64,000 nt of DNA from Heyndrickxia vini (lineage in GTDB: Bacteria; Bacillota; Bacilli; Bacillales; Bacillaceae_C): the NCBI RefSeq assembly GCF_016772275.1, contig NZ_CP065425.1, positions 2,696,653 through 2,760,652 on the forward strand. The letters run 5' to 3'. The translations under genes and the position numbers were made by a program. Under the pieces are notes generated by a model that ran no database searches, was not told the DNA's origin, and was given only the letters and a program-made list of their open reading frames with translations. Below, in pieces: positions 27,288 through 36,348 of the stretch; within the stretch, counting starts at the first letter, position 1, and each line of letters starts with the position of its first letter.

Positions 27288-28235
27288 TTGAACACGATAG
27301 ACATTGATGGAAGAATTAAGTTAATCGATTTAAACGATCTTAACCAACCAAAAAGAACTGGTTCATATGTATTACTTGAGGATTCAATTACATTAATTGA
27401 AACATCGGCAAGTCCATCGATTCCTTACTTAAAAGAAGGGCTTGCCAAGCTAAATATTGGGTTAGACCAAATCAAATATATTATCCTAACACATATTCAT
27501 CTTGACCATGGCGGTGGAGCGGGACTGTTTCTTAAAGACTGCCCTAATGCACAAATTGTCGTCCATCCAAAAGCTGCACGTCACTTAATCGATCCAACTA
27601 GATTAGAATTAGGTGCGAGAGCTGTTTATAACGAGCAATTTGACCAACTATTTCACCCGATTATTCCTATCCCTAAAAGTCGAATTATAACAAAAGAAAA
27701 TGAGGAAACCTTGCAAATTGGCTCAAAAACATCACTAATCTTCTATGACACTCCAGGACATGCGAACCATCATTTTGGTATTTATGATCCTGTTTCTAAC
27801 GGGATGTTTACAGGGGATACTGCTGGCATTTACTATTGGACGTTAAAAGAACATGGATTTGACCTCTTTTTGCCAACTACTTCCCCGAATCAATTTAATC
27901 CATTGGCGATGATTGAGTCGATTAAGTTCTTTGAACAGAAAAACTTAAGCGTCCTTTATTTTGGACATTTTGGATTTACAAAAAAGGTGGCTTTAGCATT
28001 AGATACAGTTAAGAATTGGATTCATAAATTCGTTGAATGCAGCAAAAAAGGATATTTATCAAGTGAATTGGATGAGCGTCGGATTGAAAATACCTACCTT
28101 GCTTTGCGAGCAGCTATTTTTGATTTTTTATATTCTGAGCAAGTCCCGAAAGACCATCCAGTTTTCGCCACCTTAGAACTCGATTTGAAGATATGTTCAA
28201 TGGGATTAATTGATTATTTGGATAAAAAAGAATAA
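27288..28235 (+). CDS. metallo-beta-lactamase-fold hydrolase
   Basis: This 315-residue MBL-fold enzyme has metal motifs THIHLDHGGG (about residues 68-77), GHANHHFG and FTGDTAG, and a C-terminal helical extension of roughly 100 residues. The substrate is not apparent; related proteins include quorum-quenching lactonases and glyoxalase-like hydrolases, but no residue pattern picks one. The start is TTG with AGGGGG seven bases upstream. It stands alone and shares a terminator with the convergent gene. Confidence 0.8.
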   Translation: MNTIDIDGRIKLIDLNDLNQPKRTGSYVLLEDSITLIETSASPSIPYLKEGLAKLNIGLDQIKYIILTHIHLDHGGGAGLFLKDCPNAQIVVHPKAARHLIDPTRLELGARAVYNEQFDQLFHPIIPIPKSRIITKENEETLQIGSKTSLIFYDTPGHANHHFGIYDPVSNGMFTGDTAGIYYWTLKEHGFDLFLPTTSPNQFNPLAMIESIKFFEQKNLSVLYFGHFGFTKKVALALDTVKNWIHKFVECSKKGYLSSELDERRIENTYLALRAAIFDFLYSEQVPKDHPVFATLELDLKICSMGLIDYLDKKE

Positions 28236-28263
28236 AAGAAAGCAGACATTACTGCTTTCTTTA
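28234..28263. terminator. bidirectional terminator
   Basis: AAAGAAAGCAG and CTGCTTTCTTT form a perfect 11-bp stem with a 6-base loop between two convergent genes. Confidence 0.82.
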
Positions 28264-28908
28264 AATGATGCGTAAAAAGGAGTTAAGACTAAAAAAGCGA
28301 TGATTGAATTTCTCTAAAGGATGGTTTAAGTTCAAATTTTTATTTACCGAAGAAAATGAATGTATTATATAACCTTTCGTTCCCTCGGTCATACCTGTAG
28401 TATCCTTTTGTTTGCCCTCTATTTGGTTTACAATTTTTTCGGGTACTTTTTCTAAAACCTCATCAATCTTCCACTTGCCATTTTCACGAATTAATCGCAC
28501 ACCTTTGTAATCTTTTTCATATTGCACAGGTCCTTCTTGGCGATGATTAATAGATTCAACAACATAAAAACAATTTCTATCTTTTACGACAATTGTATTT
28601 TCATCATAAGTAAAGAAAGGGATATAGTATAATGGAAAATCAGTTCCAAAAGTTTGATAACCGTGGTCTGTTTTAACTAGATTTTCTTTAAGAAATAATG
28701 GAATAAATTTTCTCGTGAAATATGGCTCCATTAACTCTTTAATATCTTTTAGTGACCGTTCCTTTTCACTCAATTGTACTTGCGCGTCAAAAGCCCTTTT
28801 TACGATCGGTTTAATCGATGAATCGTCCGTACTTGCATACACATTAATGGCTTGTCCACTACAAAGAATTATTAAAATAAAAACACTGGCAACTGTAAAG
28901 ATTCGCAT
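28261..28908 (-). CDS. secreted DUF3993-like protein
   Basis: This 215-residue protein has a signal peptide (hydrophobic residues 5-25, likely cleavage after VYAS) and a soluble outer domain with many aromatic residues, including FGTDFPLYYIPFFTYDENT, resembling the DUF3993 family of Bacillaceae. No catalytic motif is visible. It forms a single-gene unit between a terminator and a roughly 220-base AT-rich upstream gap. AAGGAGGAATAATA precedes the ATG. Function unknown. Confidence 0.65.
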   Translation of the reverse strand: MRIFTVASVFILIILCSGQAINVYASTDDSSIKPIVKRAFDAQVQLSEKERSLKDIKELMEPYFTRKFIPLFLKENLVKTDHGYQTFGTDFPLYYIPFFTYDENTIVVKDRNCFYVVESINHRQEGPVQYEKDYKGVRLIRENGKWKIDEVLEKVPEKIVNQIEGKQKDTTGMTEGTKGYIIHSFSSVNKNLNLNHPLEKFNHRFFSLNSFLRII

Positions 28909-29091
28909 TATTATTCCTCCTTCGATTGTGATGCATTAACTTGTTTACACACATGAGGCTTGCAAACTTATTGTAACAATAGAAATTTGTCGATATACCA
29001 TAAATGTTTCGCAAAATTCGAACAAGAACTGACAAATGATATTATTGTATTGTATTCCCTAATAAAAAAAATTATAACTAGTTCGCTACTC

Positions 29092-29128
29092 CTAAAAAAA
29101 ATCCATCCTTAATTGGATGGATTTCTTT
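29092..29128 (-). terminator. terminator of the amidase gene
   Basis: AAATCCATCC and GGATGGATTT form a 10-bp stem with a T run on the minus strand. Confidence 0.85.
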
Positions 29129-29132
29129 TACG

Positions 29133-30017
29133 TTAAAAGATATTCGATACAACTGTCTTTGGTATAACTATTCTAACCGTGACTAATGGATTGACAATTT
29201 GACTTATTTGTAGATCACAAACTGCACTGAGTAGCCGGTAGGCATCATTAAATGATAAGGACAACTTTTTTTCAAATAAACTCACTACTGCCTCCATCCC
29301 TTTGTTTGAAGCTTGTTCAATGCTTTCCGCGGAAGAAATATACATAAATGATTCCGCTGTTTCTACTATAGGCATAGGGATCGGTTCATGTATTTTTGAC
29401 ACTGTCATTGTTACTTTTCCACCAATTTCTATACCAGAACCATCCAGTTCACCGTCACCCATCGATGCATGTAAATCTCCTAAGGCTAACATTCCCCCAT
29501 CATGATAGACGGGAAGATATACTTTGCTTCCGATAGTAATATACTTAGTATCCATATTACCACCATGATCACCGGGTGACTCACACAAAACATCCCCTTC
29601 AAGTGGAGCAGTGCCAATCACACCAATCATCGGCTTAATTGGTAGTTCTAGAAATTCATTAAATAAAATTTTTCCATTTTCAACATGAAAAATTTTCGTG
29701 TCTGTCTCTTTCACCAGTTCACCTAGAGGACCCATTCCCGGATATAAGACCATTACACCCTGTTTATCTAATTGAATATCTTCGATGTCAACGACCAGGG
29801 TTTCACCCTTTTTAAGATTATTTATAAAAATTGGACCCGTCGCAGGATTAATATAATCAATTTGCATATTTGGGCGCAACTGCTCGGCGCTTGTAATAAC
29901 TCCTCCGTAGCAATCAAATGTTTCAACGGAAAAAGTTTCACCTAAATCAACTGTATAAGCTGGTTGATGCAAAGAAGAAAAACTTAATATAGATTGCTCT
30001 TTTTGAAATGTTTTCAA
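29133..30017 (-). CDS. acetamidase/formamidase family protein
   Basis: This 294-residue member of the FmdA/AmdA family hydrolyses short-chain amides to ammonia and acid. Family motifs include the N-terminal DCYGG, NPATGPIFI, SPGDHGGNMDTK and LGDLHASMGDGE, which carry the metal-binding His and Asp residues. The start is TTG at 30017 with GGGG five bases upstream. It lies 21 bases after the DsbA-like gene, on the same strand, so the two may form an operon. Confidence 0.85.
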   Translation of the reverse strand: MKTFQKEQSILSFSSLHQPAYTVDLGETFSVETFDCYGGVITSAEQLRPNMQIDYINPATGPIFINNLKKGETLVVDIEDIQLDKQGVMVLYPGMGPLGELVKETDTKIFHVENGKILFNEFLELPIKPMIGVIGTAPLEGDVLCESPGDHGGNMDTKYITIGSKVYLPVYHDGGMLALGDLHASMGDGELDGSGIEIGGKVTMTVSKIHEPIPMPIVETAESFMYISSAESIEQASNKGMEAVVSLFEKKLSLSFNDAYRLLSAVCDLQISQIVNPLVTVRIVIPKTVVSNIF

Positions 30018-30038
30018 AAATTCCCCACCCTTTATACT

Positions 30039-30761
30039 CTAGTCTTCTGAAACAACACAACCTTCATCTGTGCAGTATTCGCTTTTTGATTTATTAGGAT
30101 TGATCACTTTCAAAGGTGTTTTCCCATTTTCCTCTTCCCACACCATATTTAATGCATTTACAAATGCTTCAACAGGTTGTGCTCCGGAAACTGCGTATTT
30201 TTGATTTATTACAAAGAATGGGACACCCGAAATTCCGATTTGTTTCGCCTCAGCCTCATCAGCTCTCACAGCATTTGAATATGCAGAGCTATTTAACATT
30301 TCAATTGTTTCTTCACGATTTAAACCGATATCCTCCGCCAAATCTGCTAAAGTATTGTAATCACTTATTTTTTTTGAGTCTGTAAAATACGCTTTCAGCA
30401 AGTGTTCAGTCATTTTAGCACCAAACGATTTTTCCTCAGCAAATTTCGCCAGACGATGGGCATCAAATGTATTTGTTGGGATCATCGTATCAAATTGATA
30501 GATTAATCCTATTTCTGCTGCTTGTTTCCCTATATTGTTATTTGCTTCTTTGGCTTGCTCAATGCTCATGCCATATTTCTTTGCCAATGTCTCATGTATG
30601 TTCAATTTATTATTCTTACTTGCATTCGGATCTAATTCATAGCTACGATAAGCGATTTCAACTTGATCCCTTTCTGGAAACTGTTTTAATGCCATTTCTA
30701 GCCGTCTTTTACCTATATAACAAAATGGGCATACAAAATCAGACCATATTTCTATTTTCAT
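30039..30761 (-). CDS. DsbA/FrnE-family thioredoxin-fold oxidoreductase
   Basis: This 240-residue cytoplasmic protein has the redox motif CPFC at residues 11-14 in SDFVCPFCYIGKRRLE, the helical insertion of the DsbA fold, and the cis-proline strand GVPFFVI. No signal peptide is present. It extends beyond the usual end (about 200-215 residues) by a tail ending CTDEGCVVSED, giving two more cysteines (C230, C235). FrnE-type proteins with such a tail act as disulfide isomerases. The B. subtilis relative is YwbO. Confidence 0.85.
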   Translation of the reverse strand: MKIEIWSDFVCPFCYIGKRRLEMALKQFPERDQVEIAYRSYELDPNASKNNKLNIHETLAKKYGMSIEQAKEANNNIGKQAAEIGLIYQFDTMIPTNTFDAHRLAKFAEEKSFGAKMTEHLLKAYFTDSKKISDYNTLADLAEDIGLNREETIEMLNSSAYSNAVRADEAEAKQIGISGVPFFVINQKYAVSGAQPVEAFVNALNMVWEEENGKTPLKVINPNKSKSEYCTDEGCVVSED

Positions 30762-30859
30762 TTATAACACATCTCCTAGCTTTAATCTTTTCATATTATA
30801 ATAACACTCTCGTATGGAGATTATCACGAAAAGTGCTTCACATAATGTTAAGCTATGTG

Positions 30860-31624
30860 TTAAAAAGGATATTGATTTAACCATTGACCGCCATCCATTG
30901 TAATGCACTCACCATTAATATATGCTGCTTGTTCGGAAAAAAGATAATAAGCTAGCCCCGCGATTTCTTCTGGTGTTCCTAATCGTCCTAGTGGTACACT
31001 ATGTAGTGTTCTTTTTGCAGCCTCCTCCGATTCCCAGAGTTTATCCGCTCCACCCGTTCTTTCAATAGGTCCGGGTGCAATCGCATTTACCCGTATTCCA
31101 TATTTTCTTCCCCACTCAACAGCTAGAGTACGGGTTAAAGACAATACTCCTGCCTTAGCGGCGGCAGAATGTACGACACCAGGACCAGCATCCCAAGCAT
31201 ATGTTGCTACCATATTTAATATGCTTCCTTTTATCTTATTATCAATCCAATAATTTCCTACTGCCCTTGAGCAATAAAAAGTTCCATTTAATACAATATT
31301 TATTACAGAATTCCACCCATTCACAGATAACTTTTCTGCATGAGTAATAAAGTTTCCTGCTGCATTATTCACTAAAAAATCAATTCTACCAAACTGATCA
31401 TTTACTTCTTGTACCATCCTGTCAACGTCTTCCGGATTTCTTACATCCATCTGTACAGTCAAAATATTTGAATGAAACTGCAGTAACTCCTTTTTTACAT
31501 TTTCAAGGCGTTCTTCATTCCTTCCAGTAACAACAACACTCGCCCCTTCTTTTGCAAAGCGATACGCCATATGCATTCCCATTCCACTGGAGCCACCAGT
31601 AATAATTACAACTTTATCTTTCAA
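30860..31624 (-). CDS. fadH: 2,4-dienoyl-CoA reductase
   Basis: This 254-residue SDR closely follows B. subtilis FadH (YkuF): NAD(P) motif TGGSSGMG (9-16), NNAAGNF, the ATYAW tyrosine with the lysine of AAAKAG 15 residues further on (the spacing of the DECR group rather than YxxxK), and the C-terminal ITMDGGQWLNQYPF. It reduces dienoyl-CoA intermediates when unsaturated fatty acids are degraded. The start is TTG with AAGGAGGAG upstream. A FadR box lies 18 bases before the start. Confidence 0.92.
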   Translation of the reverse strand: MKDKVVIITGGSSGMGMHMAYRFAKEGASVVVTGRNEERLENVKKELLQFHSNILTVQMDVRNPEDVDRMVQEVNDQFGRIDFLVNNAAGNFITHAEKLSVNGWNSVINIVLNGTFYCSRAVGNYWIDNKIKGSILNMVATYAWDAGPGVVHSAAAKAGVLSLTRTLAVEWGRKYGIRVNAIAPGPIERTGGADKLWESEEAAKRTLHSVPLGRLGTPEEIAGLAYYLFSEQAAYINGECITMDGGQWLNQYPF

Positions 31625-31641
31625 TTACTTCTCCTCCTTCA

Positions 31642-31659
31642 TGAATGAATATTCACTCA
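31642..31659. promoter_or_regulatory. FadR operator upstream of fadH
   Basis: TGAATGAATATTCACTCA matches the Bacillus FadR consensus TGAATGAMTANTCATTCA except at one or two positions. ykuF is in the B. subtilis FadR regulon, so repression relieved by long-chain acyl-CoA is expected. Confidence 0.8.
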
Positions 31660-31732
31660 TATTGTATCACGAAATGATTTTTAATACTGAAAATTATTTT
31701 TATTAAAACAATACACGAAAATTTAAGAATCA

Positions 31733-31792
31733 AAAAACAGTACCATATATAGCAGCCCTTTTAAGTGTCTACTCTATATGATACTGTTTTTA
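31733..31792. terminator. long hairpin downstream of the 73-residue gene
   Basis: AAAACAGTA pairs with TACTGTTTT, and the inner ATATAG/CTATAT pairs continue the stem around a loop of about 20 bases. T runs follow on both strands. It can end the minus-strand gene at 31804 and transcription from the other side. Confidence 0.65.
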
Positions 31793-31803
31793 AAACGTAG
31801 ATT

Positions 31804-32025
31804 CTATTTATCTTCCATTTTATTTAATAAAGATTCATTTAATTTAGTTAACGAACGAATGATTGATTTTTTTCGAGAATACCCTTTAACTGTCACCGTA
31901 ATATCATTATATTCCGTATAAACCTGTCCCCAAGCACCTGAAGGAGAAAATCCATATGAAAATATTTTTAATACCCCTTTTTCGGTAGGAAAATAGATTA
32001 TATCCAAATGCTCATGTGGTGTCAT
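31804..32025 (-). CDS. 73-residue protein, unknown
   Basis: A small soluble protein with AAGGGAGG nine bases before its ATG. The first 50 residues look like beta strands (HLDIIYFP, VLKIFSYGF, DITVTVKGY), followed by a basic helix. I recognise no family. It stands alone between fadH and a diguanylate cyclase/phosphodiesterase gene, with its own long hairpin terminator. Confidence 0.6.
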   Translation of the reverse strand: MTPHEHLDIIYFPTEKGVLKIFSYGFSPSGAWGQVYTEYNDITVTVKGYSRKKSIIRSLTKLNESLLNKMEDK

Positions 32026-32225
32026 TAATGAAACCTCCCTTTTATAAACATCAAATGGTAACTTTCATTTTCATTTAAGCCTCTAAACTAATTATATAAT
32101 AAAATAGTATGATTATAGTTACAATTTTAACTGCAAATTTATCCATATTTTCTAAACATACTTTAAAACAATTAAGGGATGTTCATTATGATTTTGAATT
32201 TTGTTGTTTCTTTAATTAAAAATCA

Positions 32226-34322
32226 TTAATTTAATAATACTTTTTCTTCGATTTCTTTCGCACTAACCGGTCGACTAAAATAGTAACCTTGCGCTTTTTG
32301 ACATTGAGCAGAAACAAGAAATTGAACCTGATCTTCTTCCTCAACACCTTCCGCAATAACTTCCATGCCTAAATTATGGGCAAGATGAATGATTGTTTTT
32401 GTAATTGCTGCGTCTTTTTCATTGACTTGAATTTCGCGGACAAAAGACTGATCAATTTTCAAAATATCAATAGGAAATCTTTTTAAATAGTTTAACGAAG
32501 AATATCCCGTACCGAAATCATCAACAGAAATTATTATTCCAATCTCCTTTAAACGATGCAGCATTGAAAGTGCAGCGATTGTATCTTCCATTGCACCTTC
32601 AGTGATTTCGATTTCCAACGCAGAAGCCGGTAATTTATTCATAAATAATGCTTTTTGAATGATTTCAGGCAAGTTTGTTTGCATAAACTGCTTTGGAGAA
32701 ATATTAATTGCGACACGTATATCATAATAACCCTTATTACGCCAATCTGCTAATTGGGAACAAACACTCTGTATTACCCATTCTCCTATTGGAATAATTA
32801 GTCCTGTTTCTTCGGCCAATGGGATAAACTGTGATGGTGGAACATTTCCAAATTTCCTGTTTTGCCAACGTAATAACGCCTCAAATGTTGTAATTTTACC
32901 CGTTTTCAAATTTACTTGTGGCTGATAATGCATAACAAACTCATTCATCTCAATAGCTTTACGCAAGTGAGCTTCCATCAAAATATAATTTGGAAAAGCA
33001 TCTTTCATATCCGAACGATAAAATCGAAAATGTCCCTTACCTTTTTCTTTTACTTGAAGAAGTGCACCATCGGCATTTTTTATTAAAGTTTCTGAATCCC
33101 GTCCATCTGCCGGAAACATACTTATCCCTATAGATGGTGTGACATAATAATCCTGTCCATTAATATCAAATGGGATATTAAACAAAGCTAAAATATTTTG
33201 TGAAAATCGATTGACTTCTCTTTTTTCATGGCCTGGCAATAAAATGACAAACTCATCTCCACCTAAACGGTAAACACGATAATTAGCTAGTTTTAATGTC
33301 CCTAATCTTTCGGCTGTTTGTTTTAACAGCACATCGCCGGCTTGATGGCCAAGTGTATCATTGAAATATTTAAAACGATCTATATCCATGTATAATAAAG
33401 CAAATTCACGCTTTCTTTGCTTTGAATTGGCAATTTCTAATTGCAAATGCTCCATAAGTGCTCGACGATTCCATAATCCAGTCAAATGATCATGCATTGC
33501 CATAAAATTCATTTTTTCGTGATTCTCCCACAGTTCGGTTAGATCACGAATAATAATGTAAATACCAAATATCTTTTCATTCACTACTATCGGTACAGTT
33601 TTTAATTGGGCATTTATCTTTCTTTCTTCATTTCCGATAAAAATACAATCACTTGTTTGAGGTTCTCCTACTAATGTATTTGTCATGACTCGAAAAATTT
33701 CAGATACACTTTTTTTGTCTACAAATTCATAAATCGAACGATTAAGCATTTGTTTCTCCGAATAACCAAACATTTCTTGACTTGCAGGATTTACATTTAA
33801 TATTCGTCCTTTTTCATTCACAGAAAATATCGCATCTAAATTATGTATAATAAGAGATTGATATATTTCTGTACTCTCTACTAATTTTTTTTTCTCAAAA
33901 GCAGTATACGAAATATCTCTTGTCACCGAAACAATATAATTAATAGTATTGTCACTATCTTTAATTCCAGAAAGACGGGATTCAAAAATTCTTTTTCCCC
34001 CGTTTTCGGTTTCTATTTCATCCGTATAGATTACGGTATCGTTTGTTTTTAATACTTTCCTATAGTTATGGATTAAATGTTTTGCACGCTCTATCGGTAA
34101 AGCTTCTGTTAATAATTTGCCCATATCACTATTATGAAGATTAGCATGTTTTAATCCCTTTTCATTAGCATATACGTAGCGAAAATCTTCCCCTTGTTCC
34201 ACTTTCATAATAAAAATCATATCTGAAAGCTGCGTAAAAAAAATGTCTTTAACCATTTTTTCTTCAAAAAGTTGTTCAGGATGTTTCATATCATTTATTT
34301 GTCTATTATTATTCTGATTCAT
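32226..34322 (-). CDS. PAS-PAS-GGDEF-EAL c-di-GMP turnover protein
   Basis: This 698-residue protein has two PAS domains (about residues 25-140 and 150-265), a GGDEF domain with intact GGDEF at 354-358 and an EAL domain with EAL at 481-483 plus DDFGTGYSSL. Both catalytic signatures look complete, so it may make and degrade c-di-GMP. No RxxD inhibitory site is seen five residues before GGDEF. No membrane helix is present, so sensing is probably cytoplasmic through PAS. AAGGATGAG precedes the ATG. The nearest B. subtilis relative by layout is DgcW. Confidence 0.88.
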   Translation of the reverse strand: MNQNNNRQINDMKHPEQLFEEKMVKDIFFTQLSDMIFIMKVEQGEDFRYVYANEKGLKHANLHNSDMGKLLTEALPIERAKHLIHNYRKVLKTNDTVIYTDEIETENGGKRIFESRLSGIKDSDNTINYIVSVTRDISYTAFEKKKLVESTEIYQSLIIHNLDAIFSVNEKGRILNVNPASQEMFGYSEKQMLNRSIYEFVDKKSVSEIFRVMTNTLVGEPQTSDCIFIGNEERKINAQLKTVPIVVNEKIFGIYIIIRDLTELWENHEKMNFMAMHDHLTGLWNRRALMEHLQLEIANSKQRKREFALLYMDIDRFKYFNDTLGHQAGDVLLKQTAERLGTLKLANYRVYRLGGDEFVILLPGHEKREVNRFSQNILALFNIPFDINGQDYYVTPSIGISMFPADGRDSETLIKNADGALLQVKEKGKGHFRFYRSDMKDAFPNYILMEAHLRKAIEMNEFVMHYQPQVNLKTGKITTFEALLRWQNRKFGNVPPSQFIPLAEETGLIIPIGEWVIQSVCSQLADWRNKGYYDIRVAINISPKQFMQTNLPEIIQKALFMNKLPASALEIEITEGAMEDTIAALSMLHRLKEIGIIISVDDFGTGYSSLNYLKRFPIDILKIDQSFVREIQVNEKDAAITKTIIHLAHNLGMEVIAEGVEEEDQVQFLVSAQCQKAQGYYFSRPVSAKEIEEKVLLN

Positions 34323-34691
34323 AATCTCATCCTTTTTTTACCCTTGTTTTCCAATTAACCCATAAAAAATTTGTTGTATTTTCTCTATTTATGTCTATTT
34401 TACAAGGAAATAAGAAAAAAGAATAGGAACATTTAAAAAATAATTTAAAATGGATAAACTAAAATTTGGCCGGATTTTTTAAACCCGGCCTTTAAATTAT
34501 TTGTTTGATATGAAAGACCACCAATTTCCTTTATGTCCAATTAGGAAAATGGGAAGTTTAATAAAATCGTTAATTTTCAGACAAGCTTTGCAATACAGTT
34601 CATTAGTAGTATAATATGGGTAATATTTTTATTTTTACTTTGCACAGACATACGAAGAATTACTTTGAAAAATATGAAAGGAGATCTTTTT
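34323..34691. other. divergent intergenic region with an orphan hairpin
   Basis: About 370 bases between divergent genes. The only structure is a GC-rich hairpin at 34468-34490, described separately. A 34-codon frame at 34511-34615 lacks a binding site. Confidence 0.5.
34468..34490. terminator. orphan terminator-like hairpin
   Basis: GGCCGG and CCGGCC pair around a T-rich loop; T-rich sequence flanks both sides. It belongs to neither adjacent gene, since both read away from it. It may end an unseen small RNA or be a relic. Confidence 0.4.
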
Positions 34692-35150
34692 TTGAATTCG
34701 CACGATTCCGCTCCATTAAAGCCTACAATTTTAAACCTTTCTCAAGCGATCTTTACAGTGAATCGCCATGCAAAGACTGCTACAAATCCAAAGTATTTGT
34801 ATAAGCTTAAAAAAGCAACAATTGAAAAAATGATTATTGAAAAAAAGGCTAGTAAAGTAGGACTACACTTTTCAGAAAACCCTAAATATAGCAAACAACA
34901 ATCAGATGTCCTTGTAAAATGTGGAGATTATACTTTCCATATTCCACCTTCGAAACAAGACTTTCAAGAACTCCCACATCTAGGAAAACTTGATCACTCA
35001 TCTAAAAATCCAAAATGTCGAGTTCCGCTTAATCAAGCTAAACAATTATTGGAACGGTATACGGGTATCTGTGAGCTGCACCATTCACAGCACCAGCATC
35101 GGCAAAAAGCTACGAGACCCATTTTTAAAAAACTTGGTGAACGATATTAA
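34692..35150 (+). CDS. ykyB: YkyB-like protein
   Basis: This 152-residue basic protein matches the YkyB family (154 residues in B. subtilis), for example LSQAIFTVNRHAKTATNPKY and HIPPSKQDFQELPHLG. Function unknown. The start is TTG at 34692: AAAGGAGA lies seven bases upstream, whereas upstream starts at 34665 and 34674 lack a site. As in B. subtilis it neighbours cheV. Confidence 0.85.
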   Translation: MNSHDSAPLKPTILNLSQAIFTVNRHAKTATNPKYLYKLKKATIEKMIIEKKASKVGLHFSENPKYSKQQSDVLVKCGDYTFHIPPSKQDFQELPHLGKLDHSSKNPKCRVPLNQAKQLLERYTGICELHHSQHQHRQKATRPIFKKLGERY

Positions 35151-35166
35151 AAAAATAAAATAACCA

Positions 35167-35205
35167 ATAAAAATGGACTCTAAAGTAGGAGAGTCCATTT
35201 TTATT
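35167..35205. terminator. terminator of ykyB
   Basis: AAAAATGGACTCT and AGAGTCCATTTTT form a long perfect stem with an 8-base loop. Confidence 0.87.
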
Positions 35206-35207
35206 AT

Positions 35208-35296
35208 GTCTAGGTCAAGAAACCTAACCCTTCGAGGGCACAAGGCGCCTTTGCTTTTCCTTTTGTCTAACTGCAGCGCCTAGCCTTAGCTTTTCT
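35208..35296 (-). repeat. dispersed repeat, divergent short copy E
   Basis: On the minus strand this begins TAGAAAAGC, continues GGCGCTGCAGTTAGACA and contains AGGCGCCTTGTGC. It shares end motifs with the main repeat family but lacks the middle. It directly follows cheV, and its TAG serves as the cheV stop codon. Confidence 0.5.
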
Positions 35297-36200
35297 ATAT
35301 TATATGTTTGTCAATTTTTAATATTAATTCATTTATTTCAGGTTTGCTTACTTGATCATCTGCACCCACGACTTCACCCTTATGTCGTAAGCTATCTGTA
35401 ATCAATGAGGAAAAAATAATGACTGGCACTTGGGACAGTTGCTCATTGTTTTTAACTTTTTTCGTAAAATGATGGCCGTCCATTTGTGGCATTTCAATAT
35501 CTGTAATAATTAATTGTACTTCATCTAAAATATTCTTACCTTCAATAAGTATCGATTCTAAATAATGAAAAGCATCTTTTCCATTTTCGAAAAATTCCAC
35601 ATTTTCATAACCCGCTTCATATAATGTATCATGTATCAACTTTCTTAATAAGGAAGAATCTTCAGCAACCACGATTTTCTTAGATGAACGTTCCCTTTTA
35701 CCAAGCTTTTTTATTTCATTTTTATTTATACCTGTATCCGGATTTATTTCGGTAACGATTCGTTCGAAATCCAACATCAATATCATATGGTCATTTTTCT
35801 TTATTACTCCAATTATTTGTGCCCCATCCCCTGAATATAAATCGGATGGTTTCTCGATTTGATTCCATGATATTCGATGTATTTGGGTTACGTTTTGTAC
35901 TTGAAAGACTACTTTTTGTTTGTTAAATTCAGTAACAATGTATTTTTCATTAGAATTATCAGCCGATTCTCCAAGTTGAAGAACTTTTCTTAAATCGACA
36001 ACAGGTAATACTTCGCCCCTTAATTGAATGATACCTTTAATAAATGGATGGGCATGAGGAATATATGTAACAGGCAATGGTTGTATAATTTCCTTAACCT
36101 TGATGACATTAATCCCAAAACTGTTGTTATGTATTTGAAATTCTATTATTTCTAATTCATTTGTTCCACTATCTAATAAGATTCCATTTGAGCTTTCCAT
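35295..36200 (-). CDS. cheV: chemotaxis coupling protein CheV
   Basis: This 301-residue adaptor links chemoreceptors to CheA. An N-terminal CheW-like domain (about 10-150: TNELEIIEFQIHNNSFGINV, IIQLRGEVLPVVDLR) is followed by a receiver domain (about 170-295) with the phosphorylated aspartate in LIITDIEMPQMDG. The ATG at 36200 is chosen because AAGGGA lies eight bases before it and the protein then aligns with B. subtilis CheV; the longer frame from 36281 is unlikely. The stop codon lies in repeat copy E. It is divergent from patA. Confidence 0.92.
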   Translation of the reverse strand: MESSNGILLDSGTNELEIIEFQIHNNSFGINVIKVKEIIQPLPVTYIPHAHPFIKGIIQLRGEVLPVVDLRKVLQLGESADNSNEKYIVTEFNKQKVVFQVQNVTQIHRISWNQIEKPSDLYSGDGAQIIGVIKKNDHMILMLDFERIVTEINPDTGINKNEIKKLGKRERSSKKIVVAEDSSLLRKLIHDTLYEAGYENVEFFENGKDAFHYLESILIEGKNILDEVQLIITDIEMPQMDGHHFTKKVKNNEQLSQVPVIIFSSLITDSLRHKGEVVGADDQVSKPEINELILKIDKHII

Positions 36201-36348
36201 AAAAGACGTCCCTTCACAGTTATTCATTGTAAATATATCATGAAATAGGTATATTGTCTGTTGTATAAGGTAATTTTGCAATAATTTCTCTTTTATTCTA
36301 TTTGTGTCATGATAGAATATAAAAAAGTAATATAAAAGGATGAAGAAA

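Noticed and set aside
30467-30880. 137-residue plus-strand frame antisense to the DsbA-like gene
   Set aside because: Shadow of a well-supported gene; the Leu/Tyr-rich product reflects the reverse complement.
34511-34615. 34-codon plus-strand frame upstream of ykyB
   Set aside because: No ribosome binding site and low-quality composition; treated as chance.
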